Shown: one piece after another, positions 33,099-44,900 of the stretch
Numbering within the stretch: position 1 is the stretch's first letter
Layout: each line of letters begins with the position of its first letter
From: Klebsormidium nitens
Taxonomy: Eukaryota > Streptophyta > Klebsormidiophyceae > Klebsormidiales > Klebsormidiaceae
DNA length: 64,000 nucleotides
NCBI GenBank assembly: GCA_000708835.1
Contig: DF237033.1
Location: 124,001-188,000, forward strand
Reading direction: 5' to 3'
Translations under genes and position numbers: made by a program
The notes under the pieces: generated by a model
Database searches by the model: none
What the model was told of the DNA's origin: nothing
What the model saw: only the letters and a program-made list of their open reading frames with translations

Positions 33099-35260
33099 GG
33101 AAGGGTTTAGAGAAACGGATCTGCGGGTTCGTCAAAACTGCAAGGTTAGAAACTGGGTGAGGAAGGTGTTACGGGTGCGCTAAAAGGCGGGTTGATAGAA
33201 AGTTGCCTAAGCATTCTTTGGTGAGGACTAGAGGCCCGTTTCTGGTACGTTGCATCAGGTGATGGTATCCCTTTGAGGGTTAGGAGCCACCTTTGTGGAA
33301 TTGATCGACTTACTGCAATCGGCAGCCTACGGAGAAGACCTACTTCTTGGATAGGTTGCAAAATGATCTGCTGCCAAGCTTCGACGACGAGTGTATCAAC
33401 TATTCTGAGACGCGTAGCTCATCAGACTTAAGGTCGTCGAGGTTGACGTTGTGGGTGCGGTCATACGGCAACTCGGACGCTCGCCGTTTTAAGGTGCGAC
33501 CGGCTTAGGCTGGCGCAGTGCCGGTGGTAAGTTGTTCTAGGAAGACTAGACGGAAAAGGTAGACTTTTCAAGTAAAGACGGAGATAGGACGGTTCGATGT
33601 ACAATAGGATACAATGGTATCGTTGCATTTGGAGTTAAGCCTGTGCATGAGATCGTCGGAAGCGTGATTGCAGTGACGGGCTCAGTTAAGCAGTGCCCTG
33701 CAGGCGCCTTGTCATCATGCATGCCAGCCATACGTTTCTTTCTTTAGTAGTGATTCAATAATTGTAAGCTGGTCGGATCTCCGACGCTAGGCTGATACTA
33801 TCCGCTCTGCTGCATGCGCTAGCTCTTAAAGATCATTAGTATAGAACTTCGCTAAAAATACTTCAATGCGGCATGACCTGCATTCGATCCGTTGATCGAG
33901 CTAGTTGCATGTGCATTATGTTTTGCCCAATTCATAAGTGAGTGTCTGCCAGACGTTGAGTCAAAGGTTCACTGAATCAATCAGATTCCGCTCTCGATTG
34001 ATAAACTCGATCACGTTACAATTATTATACTATGGTCACTCACATGCCAGGTAGACCAACACTCCAAGAACCTGCAGGAGTTCAACTCCAACAGCACCTG
34101 CAGGTCCGTGGTCAAAACAGGTGCAGTCAGTCAAGCTGCCGGCCGGGCGATCACAGTCGTGTTTGAAGAGATGACGATCGGACTTTGCGGCGCGGACTAT
34201 CGTATATAGTGGTGCCAGAACTTGCACTGATGCATGAAAGCATTAAATCTATATTTATATTGCTTTAAGTACACGGTAGTTGTGCATGTCGTTGCATTGA
34301 AAGAGTCCAGATTCCGGCTGCGCGGCAGCGCTAAGCTAGTCGATCACAAGACGGTTCTGCAATCATAAAATCTAACTCTGGAATGCTACTTGATTGAGTG
34401 ACAGACTTGCAGCCGGATGGCTCGCATTCAAGTTATTTCAAATTGTAGGCGTTGGTCCGGCAGAATATTTCAATGATGAACGGACGGTTGCAAGGTGCGA
34501 TGCACAACATGTATCCTGAGATGAATTCACTAGCCTTGCCAGCACTATACAAGGGATTCGCGCGTTTCAATTTCAAGCTTGGCCGGTCTTTCCGGCCAAT
34601 TGAAGCATAATTTCGGGATATGTCACCATATGGATCGCCGCAACGTTTCAATGCAACCGTCCGGCCGCAAATCGACGGCAATTCGATCTCAACAAGTCAG
34701 CATCTTAGTCTTGATTGACTCTTGGAAAGTAATAGCTCTCAAATGGTCAGTAATGGGGCGTTATGAGCTAGAAGTTACCATAGTGACTACGGTGTTCCGG
34801 CATTGAACCCGTCAGTACTTGAATGATGATGGATTAGACAGTCTCGGTGGGAGGCCCGTACTACGAACTTAGCTTGACTTGACTTACAACAAAAATGGAA
34901 AAACCTATCGACAGCACATCAGCCCCTGATCCGAACCATAGGAGACTTGGAAGTTTCTCCGGTCAACCGTCACAGGCTGCGTTTATCAACCGAACCCCGC
35001 CCATCTTATAAATACAGAACTGTAGAAGGTCCGGAACTACCAACTTACAGAATCTCGAAGGGTCTGAAGTCACCGACTTTGATACGGAAAGATCTCAATT
35101 CACCAACTTACACAAAGGTTTCGCATTACCAGCTCCACAGTTTGCTAGGCACAATGCACATACGCTCACACACAAAGCGCACGTCACCACCCACGTGCGA
35201 ACCACGCCTTGTCATCATTACCAACACATCATCATTGCTTACGTCACATCCACTTTTCCC
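33099..35260. other. Intergenic region between convergent genes, no supported gene
   Basis: This is the shared 3' side of the thaumatin-like gene and the SET gene. No open frame with family resemblance was seen. The sequence is AT-richer than the genes. Confidence 0.4.
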
Positions 35261-38200
35261 CTACTCCTCGAGGTGGGGCAGCCCCGTCCCTTGCGGCGGC
35301 GCGATCCCGTCCCGCTTCCACATCTGATACACACTAGGCGCCCAATGGGACCCGTACTGTTCCCACATGGTTTTGTTCAAATAGTCGTCCTTCCGCAGGA
35401 GCTTGCGGCACCGCTTCGTCCCGCACAAGCATGGCATCACTTTGACGTCACTCAGGTACGTGATAGGGGACGAGTTGGCTGCCGTGCTATAGTCGAGGAG
35501 AATGAGGTCCCCGGGGTGTAGGTCGCGGCGCGCGAGCATGGTCCAGTCGTTGGGGTGGAACCTGGGAGAGGAATGTTGAATGAATTTGGGCTAAGGTTTT
35601 TTGCAGGGAAAAACCAAAGATAGAAGGAAGAGGTAATTTGATGCTCGGAACGCACATTTAGGCTAAACCGGCCGGAAACCCAGAGATCCTGTTGGAGTCC
35701 GGGAGTTTTCTGGTGGCACGGAACTTGGAGAACCTCCCAAGTTCGGCTGGAGATTGACCCATAGATCTTTCTTGTCGAGGAGGATAAGGTCCCAGGGTAC
35801 AAGCCGCGGCGACCGACTACCGTACCAGCGTTTAATTTCGTCGGTCTGGGTGCCAAATAATTAATTATGAATCGATCTGACATTTCGGCGGAGTATTTTA
35901 TATTTTTCTGACATTTCGTAAAAGTAGCATTCCCCTGCTAAAACCAACCATTACCAGCCTTTACCACCCGTACAATCAATCCGACCTTTTCGTCATCGAA
36001 GAAAAACACTTTCCAAAATATTTGGCAGCCCAATTAACTATTTAATTGAAAACGAAATTAAACGCTGGTACGGTATGTATCAGTCGTTTGGAAAAACCTG
36101 ATTTGGCACCCCTCGAGATGGAAACAAGAACGACAAAGAGATGAGGCGAATCGCGGTAGTGATCTGAGAGCGCCGCATACTGAAATGCGCACGCCCAAAA
36201 CCCTTATGTTCCGACAATCGAGAAGAAAGAGCTATCCGTGAGAAAGAATTGTGAAGATCGACTCCGTTCGCTCAATTGATGACGCGAAGGCTGGGTTCAA
36301 TCCGCTTCAACAACTACGCAAAAGCTGGGTTCAAGAGGTTTCCAATTAAAGTTTCCAGAACCACGACGACCTTAAAAACCAAATCCGAGGTATCAGGGCG
36401 AAAGGAGCTAAGGAGTGGGCGGTTGTTCCCTTGCTCATTAGATGACCGCGTTCGTAATGGTGGCTTACGAGGATTGTAGAGGCCCGTGAAGGCGCCTCGT
36501 TGCTGAGCGTCCGAACGCCCTGAACTTTGCGATCTAAACTTGTGAATGCAAAGTAAAGTACTGGAAGTGTTACAGAAAAAAGGCGCTCGAGATCCTGATG
36601 GCCGCTCTTACCAGATGGTTGGGTCGCAGCTGTATCGATGAACCCGGCTTGCATTTATACAAGCAACCGCAAACTAGAGTTGGCATCGTCAAAGGAATCG
36701 TCAACAGAACACCTTGCGGCAGTTCTTACCAGATGGTCGGGTCGCAGCTGTGGTTCATGAACGCCGCAAAGTCCTCTGGCACTCCGTCCTCACGGACCGT
36801 CGCCGCTTGAAACTCGTGGTCCGAGATCTGCAAAAAGGTGGCCTTTGGATTTACTTTTCGAAGTCGAAAACGGGAGGGTCTTAACATCTTAAGGTTTGGG
36901 GTTTTCGAACTCGAAGCGCACTTCCCATTGAACTCGAGGTCCGAGATTTAAAGAGATTGGGGGTCTTTCACATTTGGGTTTGAAGACCTGAGGTGCATCC
37001 CTGCTTGGGATTTGTGCAAGACCCGGGCACACAGCACGTAAAAACCGAATCAAAGAATTGATGGATGGAATCGCAAGATCCAAGATTTATGGTCTGGGTC
37101 GAAGGATCTGAAGCGCAGTGCCACCACCAGCAATTAGTGTTCCGAGATTTCAAAATAGAAAGCAAAGGAGGTCAGGCTTTTGCGAAGTTCGTGGTGAGGG
37201 ACTTCGCCTGCGCCCCAGAAGCGGGTCTCTCTCACTTCGACCAGAAAGGTTTCCCCAGCTGATCATGGTTGACATTTGCAGGATGAGAATCCTACTAGGT
37301 CTCAAGGATCGTAGGCTTCATTAAGGTGTCTGTCTGTTTTGATCTGCATCGGTCATGCGTGTCAGTAACGCAAAGAAGGAAAGCTTATGTCGGATTTACG
37401 GCACGCCACTGAACCATTGAACGGGAGAAGGAGCGAACTATCACTTACAAGAGACAAAGAAGAAGTGGAGGTAGAGGAATCGAGCACTTGCCTGCACCGC
37501 CCAATGTAGAAACTCTTCCCGCTTCTCCAGGGGGAGCGCTTCCAGTTGATCGACGGTCAGGATCGTTCCCTTGCGGTCCCGGAGATAGTGCCCGGTAAAC
37601 ACAATCTCCCCCTTGGGAATGAGAGCCTTCACAACCAGTTCCTTCTCCCCTGGGAACTGCGTACTCTCTTGGATCCAGACATCTGGGTTAAGGCCCTCGT
37701 AACCAGGGTCTCGGTCGTCATTCTGCAGGGTCAGTTAAGCAGGTGGTTACTGGCATCGTAGAGCAAGACCCGCTACTTGATAACCTAGCTGATACCTCAG
37801 AGAGTCGTTTGTCATGACCAGACTTTTCCTCCAAGGTTGAGTCGCTGCCTTAGGTCTAGACACCTGGGTTAGCTATCTCGTAAGCTGGGTTCCGATCATC
37901 ATTCTGCATTTGTCCCTTTCAACAGTTTGGGGGGGAAATGTGGTTCTGAGATAAGGCCCTTGCAAACAAAGACTGGGCACTAAAGTGAGGCACCAAGAAG
38001 CGGGAAGTTTTAGCATAGGGACCAAGGCACATGACAACCGGCATATTGCAAGATGAGGGGAAAGGCAACGGCAATCTGGTGCGCCATGTTCTTAAGATGA
38101 GCAAGTGGAAGAGATGGACATAGAAGAAGCGCACACAGCAGGATGTACAAGTGCAAGATGGGATGGGGGGGGAAATTTCCAAAGTTCCATGGAGTTTTCT

Positions 38201-38443
38201 GTCCAGCAAGGTAAGAAATGGCCGCTGAAAGTGCCGAACGAGATAGCAGACTTTAAAAAGCATGTAAGCGGGTGTTGCGGTGGTTGCAACTGGGTAACTT
38301 ACCCTGGACCAATCGATGACATAGTCTGCAGCTGCAGGAGGAGAAGAGGCTGATGTCAGCGAGACCATGATGTCAGCAACATCATCTGGCATTGGGGGCA
38401 CTGACATCAGCAAAAGCTGAAGTAACATCTGGGAAGGATTCAT
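35261..38443 (-). CDS. SET-domain protein with post-SET-like CxCx4C
   Basis: Exons 38303-38443 (start uncertain), 37492-37722, 36730-36827 and 35261-35561 join in phase into about 256 residues. Motifs read GEIVFTGHYLRD (first SET strand region), FMNHSCDPTIWF (the NHSCDP cofactor-pocket motif), LARRDLHPGDLILLDYST (the family's E/D-x-DY stretch) and CLCGTKRCRKLL, a CxCx4C post-SET zinc motif. SET proteins transfer methyl groups from S-adenosylmethionine to lysines, often on histones. No pre-SET or other domain is seen, so the protein is short for the family. The intron after 37492 begins with GC (CAG-GCAAGT), and only that choice keeps the frame. The first exon could instead be internal, with an acceptor at about 38337. 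The substrate cannot be told. Confidence 0.82.
35745..35835 (-). repeat. Decayed copy of the 5' edge of the last SET exon
   Basis: TTGTCGAGGAGGATAAGGTCCCAGGGTACAAGCCGCGGCG, followed by CCGTACCAGCGTTTAAT, matches the region 35490-35560 of the last exon with many substitutions. It lies about 270 bases upstream of the exon in the transcript direction. Confidence 0.75.
36590..36660 (-). repeat. Decayed copy of the 3' edge of the NHSCDP exon
   Basis: CTTACCAGATGGTTGGGTCGCAGCTGT matches the exon end and donor at 36725-36751 with a single change over 27 bases, then diverges (ATCGATGAACCC against GGTTCATGAACG). Confidence 0.8.
36890..37160 (-). repeat. Decayed copies of the 5' edge of the NHSCDP exon
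   Basis: TTGAACTCGAGGTCCGAGATTT (36929) and GTGTTCCGAGATTTCAAAA (37138) resemble the exon start TTGAAACTCGTGGTCCGAGATCTGCAAAA. The intron stretch after each (GGGGGTCTTTCACATTTGG; GGGAGGGTCTTAACATC) is also shared. Confidence 0.6.
37785..37920 (-). repeat. Decayed copy of the 5' edge of SET exon 2
   Basis: GACACCTGGGTTAGCTATCTCGTAAGCTGGGTTCCGATCATCATTCTGCA copies GACATCTGGGTTAAGGCCCTCGTAACCAGGGTCTCGGTCGTCATTCTGCA, including the acceptor. It lies about 200 bases upstream of the real one. Confidence 0.85.
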
Positions 38444-38464
38444 CCTGTCGGGATTGTGGCGCAA

Positions 38465-41400
38465 TGGAGTGGTCAGCTTGGCAAGAATCTGATAGACACT
38501 CGTTGTGGCAATCCAAGTGAGTGCAATTCTTACATGTTATCATGAGACATAAGAGACTGGCTTTCCTCAAGGGCTACGTTAAAATCAGCATGATACCTAA
38601 GATCACATGGAATGGTCAGGGCTCTACAAAAGCACAGCAAAGTTGGTAAGAACCACACTTCTCTTGAGAAGCCTGGGTGAAGCATTGTATCAGAGCACAG
38701 CATAGAAACTTGCTCATTTCGGCGGATGGTTTTTCCGCTTTGCAAGGGTGGTGCGATGAAATGATTTCTTCATCTGAGCGCATTTCTTCGAGGCAATCTG
38801 TCAATTTGTCAGCGATTCTTACCCCCGTTTGTTGCCATATCTTTCTTGCCCTTAATGCAGCGTAGCTAAGGGGATCCGGACTTCTTCCTGCAGGCAAAAG
38901 GGAGCATTTCAAGGAAGATCTGTGAATGCTGACAGAGCAGGAGAGATATGAGGGACAGTCCGACTGCATATCTCCTGGAGACATGACCAGATGCTTAGGT
39001 CCCTGCGTGCGCATCAGCCGACCGGTGGCATTGGAGCAGAAACGCAAAAGGAACAAGAGAGTGACAGCTGGCAAACGACACTACAGCTGAACTCACTTTC
39101 CAATGAGTTGAACCGGAAACAAGAAAATGACAGCTGGCAAAAGCTCCCTTCGCTCAAGCCGGTCCCTTCCAAGTTGGAGGTTTTAGCAATTTGCAGTTGA
39201 CCGTTGTGTTCCAATGGCATTGCATTGGCAAGTAAACGGCGGATAGTATAACACAAATGCTCCACAAAGCAAAGACTTCAAGAATGCTCAAGCTTCATCG
39301 GAGCGTCTTGTTAAAGTTTCTGCAACAGCGCATGAGGTCTTTGCGCTGTGGATTATACAGGTGAGATATTTAGGCCAATGCTGGTTCCAAGAGTTGTATC
39401 AGTGAACCACCAAAGTCAAGTCTGGAAACAAAGAAACAATTTGATGACAGAGAGTCCTGGTCCCGGTCACATGAACTAAGCTCAAAGTTACAGATCTTTG
39501 TCTCAATTCATTATGAAATTCTCTTGCTGAAAGTGACAGGCAAAGTCCTTGACATTTTTTCAGGCTTTCCGTCTTTCTTCATATTCCATCAAATGCCTCC
39601 AAACCCCAGCTCACTTAGTATTTTGGCCATAATGTTTGGCAAACCTCACCACCAAATGCAATGCTGACAATATGAGGGAAAACAACACGCCTTATTGGGC
39701 TGAAAAGCAGCCACGCTTGCACTCACCACTGTAAGCTGCCTCAAAGGGACAGAAGGACCTCTTCGCACACCTTGCTTTGGCCGCGCTTCGCAGTTGGATG
39801 GAGCAACTCGGGTTGAGCAAGCCGTTCAATGGACAGAAGAAGTTCAGTAGAAGAGCAACGTAGTGCTTTCTGATTCAGAAAGAGAACGAAACAGATACGG
39901 TAGGTGCATTGGTAACTGTATTTTACTCCTGGTGGACCGTGGAACGCCAGCTGGAGCTGGAGCCTGAATTGGACGTGCAAGAAGAACCAGTGAACATTGC
40001 CCGGGTTTGCCGGTCTCCAAGTACCTACTACCGTTACTACCGTATCTTGCTGGCAGTGTCAGAGTACAGTACCATATGCTGCAGATTCCAGCTGTGAAGC
40101 CAGCTACGGACTAGGTACCGGATACCTAGGTACGGTAGTACCGGTAGTACGGTGTACCTACTACAGTACTGGTCACTACTACCTACCTAGTAGGTAGTAC
40201 AGCGGTGTATGTTCAGTAGTATTGCTGTACGGTTCCATTTCACGGACGGCCATGCTTCCGACAATTACCGTTACTGTGTTAGCATAGCGTATGGGTCGGG
40301 GTACTTAGGGACCTCACTTAATGACACCTACTTGCTTATACCAGCCCGGTACCTACCAGGTATCAAACTCGAGACAAATAAGACAAAATAAGCCGAGAGA
40401 ATACAAGGTAGCCGTTCCGGGACGGGTAGGGTTAATCTGGTGGTTAGGGTGCGTAGACGGGGAGAGTAGGTTCAAGTTCTTTTTGGGTTATGTTTTTAGT
40501 GTTCCCGGTGATCGGGATATAACATCTTATTCTTCGCTTATAAATTATCTCGCTTAATTCTTAGCCACCCTGCTACCACGGTCCGCAATGCGCATGACAA
40601 AATGTTATTACTACCTAATTAGGCTGCAGGCACGTCCCAGAAAAGTATGCCTGTTGCCCGGTCGTACCGATGTTCTGATGCCCTGGCCCTGGGGCCCTTC
40701 AATAGGTAGGTGACAAGGTGAATTTGAAGCGTACTGAGCATGATGTTGGATATTGACAAGCTGAGTCATCCATCATGCTTATTGTCAACTTGTCAAATCA
40801 TAACTTAAGGTTACGGTGCCGTGCACTCTTGAATCTTGAGACTAACCACGCGTCCTTTTTCCACGACGAGTAGATCGGCCGCCACAAGCGGCCACCCCGC
40901 GGCCACCATTGTGGCGATATGCGCCACATCAATGCATAAAAAGTCACCAAACACCTTGCTTTGTGATCAAAAATTCTTACCAGCCGACCGTCGCGATCGG
41001 GCGGCACCTTTTGCCTTGCGACTTGCAATAGCCACACATGCGGTGAAGCCGATATATGCATTGTCGTTGAGCTGGGCAATCCAACGGGGTACAATCCGCT
41101 CACTGATTTTCAAGGTTACCAATTGATGCTAAGCCATTTAGTACGTCATGCAAGAGTCTTCGTGGGCCTTGCATGAAATCTAGCTTTTCGTGGCCCCAGC
41201 AAGTTCCTAGCTTGACTGTGTCATAAAGTGACCGTACTTTGAGATTTGGCGAACCGTCGCGCTCACTGACGGAGGTATTGTCGACGTTCTTGTTGCAGAT
41301 GTCAGTAGACTGAGTACGAATCGACGGCCATACGCCCACCCCGGCCCTAATAACCCAAGTCGGAGCTCGCGGGCACCGACTGTATGACGTACTCGGAATC

Positions 41401-41995
41401 GATCGGTCACCATACATTTCTGAGCCGCCATGCTTGAGTGCTGGCGGCGTGGCGACCAGTGCCACATAGACGGTGTGACTTCCTATTTCTTTGCCTGAAA
41501 GTTGCATGAAAGAATGACTCGAGAAAAAGTTGCGGCCATTGAACAACATTTGTGGAAGGCTTGTTCATGACCCGGTAGGCTGGCCAAACCAAACCGTCAG
41601 GCTGTTGTCGTGGATTCTGATTAAACAGCAGAGTCAGACAATTGACCAATGTGCAGTCTGTGGGTGACTACTTGTAATACCCTGCATTCGATAGAGCACT
41701 TTATTGCATGCTTCTCACACGTCTCGAGGTAAGATTCATTGAATCGGTAGACGCCCTACGCCTTATGTATCTCTAGATGGGAGCCCACCGGTAACAAAAA
41801 TCAAGCGCAGACCACGCAGAGCCTAGCCGAACTTAGATTCGAGTCAGCCAGCAATAAGCTGCTTGACATGTCTTAGGAAGATATCGTACCATATCATTCG
41901 ACAGCCCATTGAGAATGCCATTAGCGAGACCGAAAACCCCTCAATTCTGATATAGGAAAACATAGGACCACTGTTATTAACGACTGCGGCCGGTC
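38465..41995. other. Intergenic region, no supported gene
   Basis: Several open frames occur, but none combines splice sites with a recognisable domain. At 39050-39140 two stretches (AACAAGAGAGTGACAGCTGGCAAA and AACAAGAAAATGACAGCTGGCAAA) repeat about 65 bases apart. At 40090-40205 the sequence is dense in GTAC and GGTACC palindromes and TAGGTAG units. Confidence 0.4.
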
Positions 41996-44900
41996 CTACA
42001 TGAACAGCAGAGGCCTTGATCTCACGGGTACCTTTCCACCTGATTTCAGTCGTCGAAGAGCCTCGCGTATGTGCGTGGGTCGGATCGGCCCGGTCTCGTT
42101 CCATTCGGTCATGACCTCCCTAGCTGCATAATAGAGAACGGGATAATCAGACAATGCATAAGTCTTAATACCCTCTTCCCTATCTTGGAAAACGATGATG
42201 CATTGATGCACGGAACAGTTATTGATAGGGGCTCAACGTGGACCCCACTGATCGTGCCACGTGTCTCGCCGTACTGAAGCTCATTAGATGATAAATTAAA
42301 ACAGAAAGCACTGGCATACGGAAAACTCGAAAAAACGGGACCGGACAGTCTGCACGTCTCTTGCTTGGAAGTGATCATAGTTCGAAGGCTCAACTATAAA
42401 TCCTTGATGGTGAAGCCTTTCCTTGAAAGTACTGAACAAAGTTCGTCGAACAGAGTCAAGACGCGACAAAAGGCCAAGAACCGAGCACGGGAGAAAGATG
42501 AGGCAGTCATATTATCATATCTTCGAACTGAGTGCAAATTGAGATTGCTCGAAAGACAAATGGTTCAGCCAAACCACCGTATTATCCAGTAAGTGCATCC
42601 AAAAGAATCTACGAGAAACATGGTTCAGATAGATCATCGTGTCTTCAAAGCGAGTGCACGCAGAAGAATCCTTAAGAAAGATGTTTCGCCAAGAGCACTG
42701 CAGACGGGCAAATGGGACCTTAATCGAAGACAGGGACCAAGTCTCAAATCAGGAACACAAAAATACGCACTATTCTTGACCAGATCATCAACCCGGATGA
42801 CTAGAACAGTAAATCGCGAGTCTAAAAACCGTAAATCTAAGTAAGAAGAAAGTTCGAGGGTTTCCGCTCACCAGTTTCGACTAAGTCGCCGACAAACATT
42901 TTCGAGAGACCCCCCATGACGATACTCATTGGGATCGAGACGTTGCTCCCAGACACGCTCTGCATCAACTGCACAAAACGAACGGAATCAATTAAGGTGC
43001 AATCAACATCAAATCCAGATCAAACTGCAGGAAAGAATCTTACGGAAATCGGGGAAGACAAGCGAAGCTTATTTGAGAGATTGCAAAGCTTCAAGAATGC
43101 TGATCCGATACAGATCCGTCGCTGCTAGGTCACTCATATCCTCGCCTCCCATCAAGGCCTATATATTGGGTTGGGTTTAGTCTAAGAACCGATAGCAGGT
43201 TCGAAGCCTAAGGCAAATGCGTTAATGGATCGACGGCTAAAGAAGGAGAGAAGACTTGCAAAGTCCAGATCAAATGATCACGAGAACGTCTGACAGGCGC
43301 CTTTCCGGAGATTGTTTCTGTCCTTTTTCTAGAAAAGGAGTCAGCATGGTTTCGGGAGATGTATGAAAGCAGTGACTACAAGCCAACAATGAGAGTCCCC
43401 CACTGCTTTGCTCAACCGTAACTCCACGGAAAGGACACATCGGAAAAAGCAGAAACGAAAAGGGAGAGCTAACCCGTTTTAGGTTCGGCCGCGACAGCCC
43501 TGATCGTCGAAAGCACTCATACCGCCGCATCTGCTCTTCAGTCATAGACGCGAAGATTTGCCTGCATAGAAAGAAAGTAACGGATCTTCCTGACGGTTGT
43601 AATCTTTGGAGGTATTTGCTGACGTCATGATTCTCAGGTATATGACCAATACCGCCGAATCTGCTCTTCAGTCATCGACGCAATTATCTGCCTGCATAAA
43701 GAGAAAGCTGTGGGTTCTTCTGACGGTGTATCTTCGAAGATATCTAATGACGTCATGATCCGTCAGGTATCGTCATGATCGTCAGGTGTGTAACCACTTA
43801 AAGCACTAATACCAACGCATCTATTCCTCGGTCATTGACGCAAATATCTGCCTGCATAGAAAGAAAGTAGTGGATCCTTGTGACGGTGTATCTTTCGGAA
43901 CCCGTATCTGCTGACGTCATGATTCCGTCAGGTGTATGACCATAAAAGCACTCATACCGGCGCATCTGCTGTTCAGTTATTGACGCGCATATCTGCCTGA
44001 ATGAAGAGAAAGTAGCAGAGCTTTCTGAAGGTGTTTGATTCAAACCATCTGCTGACGTCAGAGTTCGTCACGTATATGACCATTCGAAGCACTTGTAGAA
44101 CTTGTAGCCTGCTCATGAGCCGTTGTTCCAATCATCTGCTGTTTACCTGCTCACACGGTATGTAACAAGCCTGAGCTGAAAAGCCTGTCGTCATCTGTCT
44201 ATGGAAAGCCTTGTCAAGAACATCATAATCATAGTCAAGAGGAAGCCAACTATGCTGACGTCATTGCTCCAAACTGTTGATCTCGCTGACATATTTCCTC
44301 TAAGAGCTGTGTTGTTCTGGCGACATCATCAGAAACTCAGCAACGACGAAGTCACTTGCTTGCGAGTGCAAAAACATACTTTCCAAAAGACAGGTGAGTA
44401 ATGACGGCAATCAAGATTTTTGTGAAATCGATCTCATTACCCAAAACCAGGGCATCGATCGATTGCACAGCAGGGTTGGCGAACCTTTTTCACCCAAGGA
44501 CTTCTGAAGAGCATACCAACCGACTTCCTAGGCGCATAGTCTCCCCTTTCCCTTTGACGGTGGTTGCATCGGTCAGTGGCTGCCCAGACCTAACGACCTT
44601 CCAATCTGAGCCTCACTTCAGAAGTACGACGCGGAATCATTATTGCCCTTCGCTTTAAAACGACCTTTGACTACAAGGCAGCATACATAGAACATCCCGG
44701 CTCGCAATCTCCAGGGGCTAAGGACCTTGGTAACACAATCATTCTCGACTGCGAAAAGAAGAGGCCATTTAAATGGAAAGGCCGTTCTACCTGGCAGAAA
44801 CAACCCAAAATCCTAAATCAGCTACTCATGCGCTCCGCACCCAACCCACCCTAACCCCCAAGCTAACCCAACACATCGCCCGGGGTTGACCCTATCATTC

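Noticed and set aside
40090-40205. GTAC/GGTACC-dense palindromic stretch as a possible regulatory element
   Set aside because: It looks like low-complexity decay of TAGGTAG/GGTAC units, with no gene start nearby. It is noted only as simple sequence.
43610-44065. Regularly spaced direct repeats that could suggest a CRISPR-like array
   Set aside because: The repeats are divergent copies of a TAF11 exon edge with intron sequence, the spacing is uneven, and the genome is eukaryotic.
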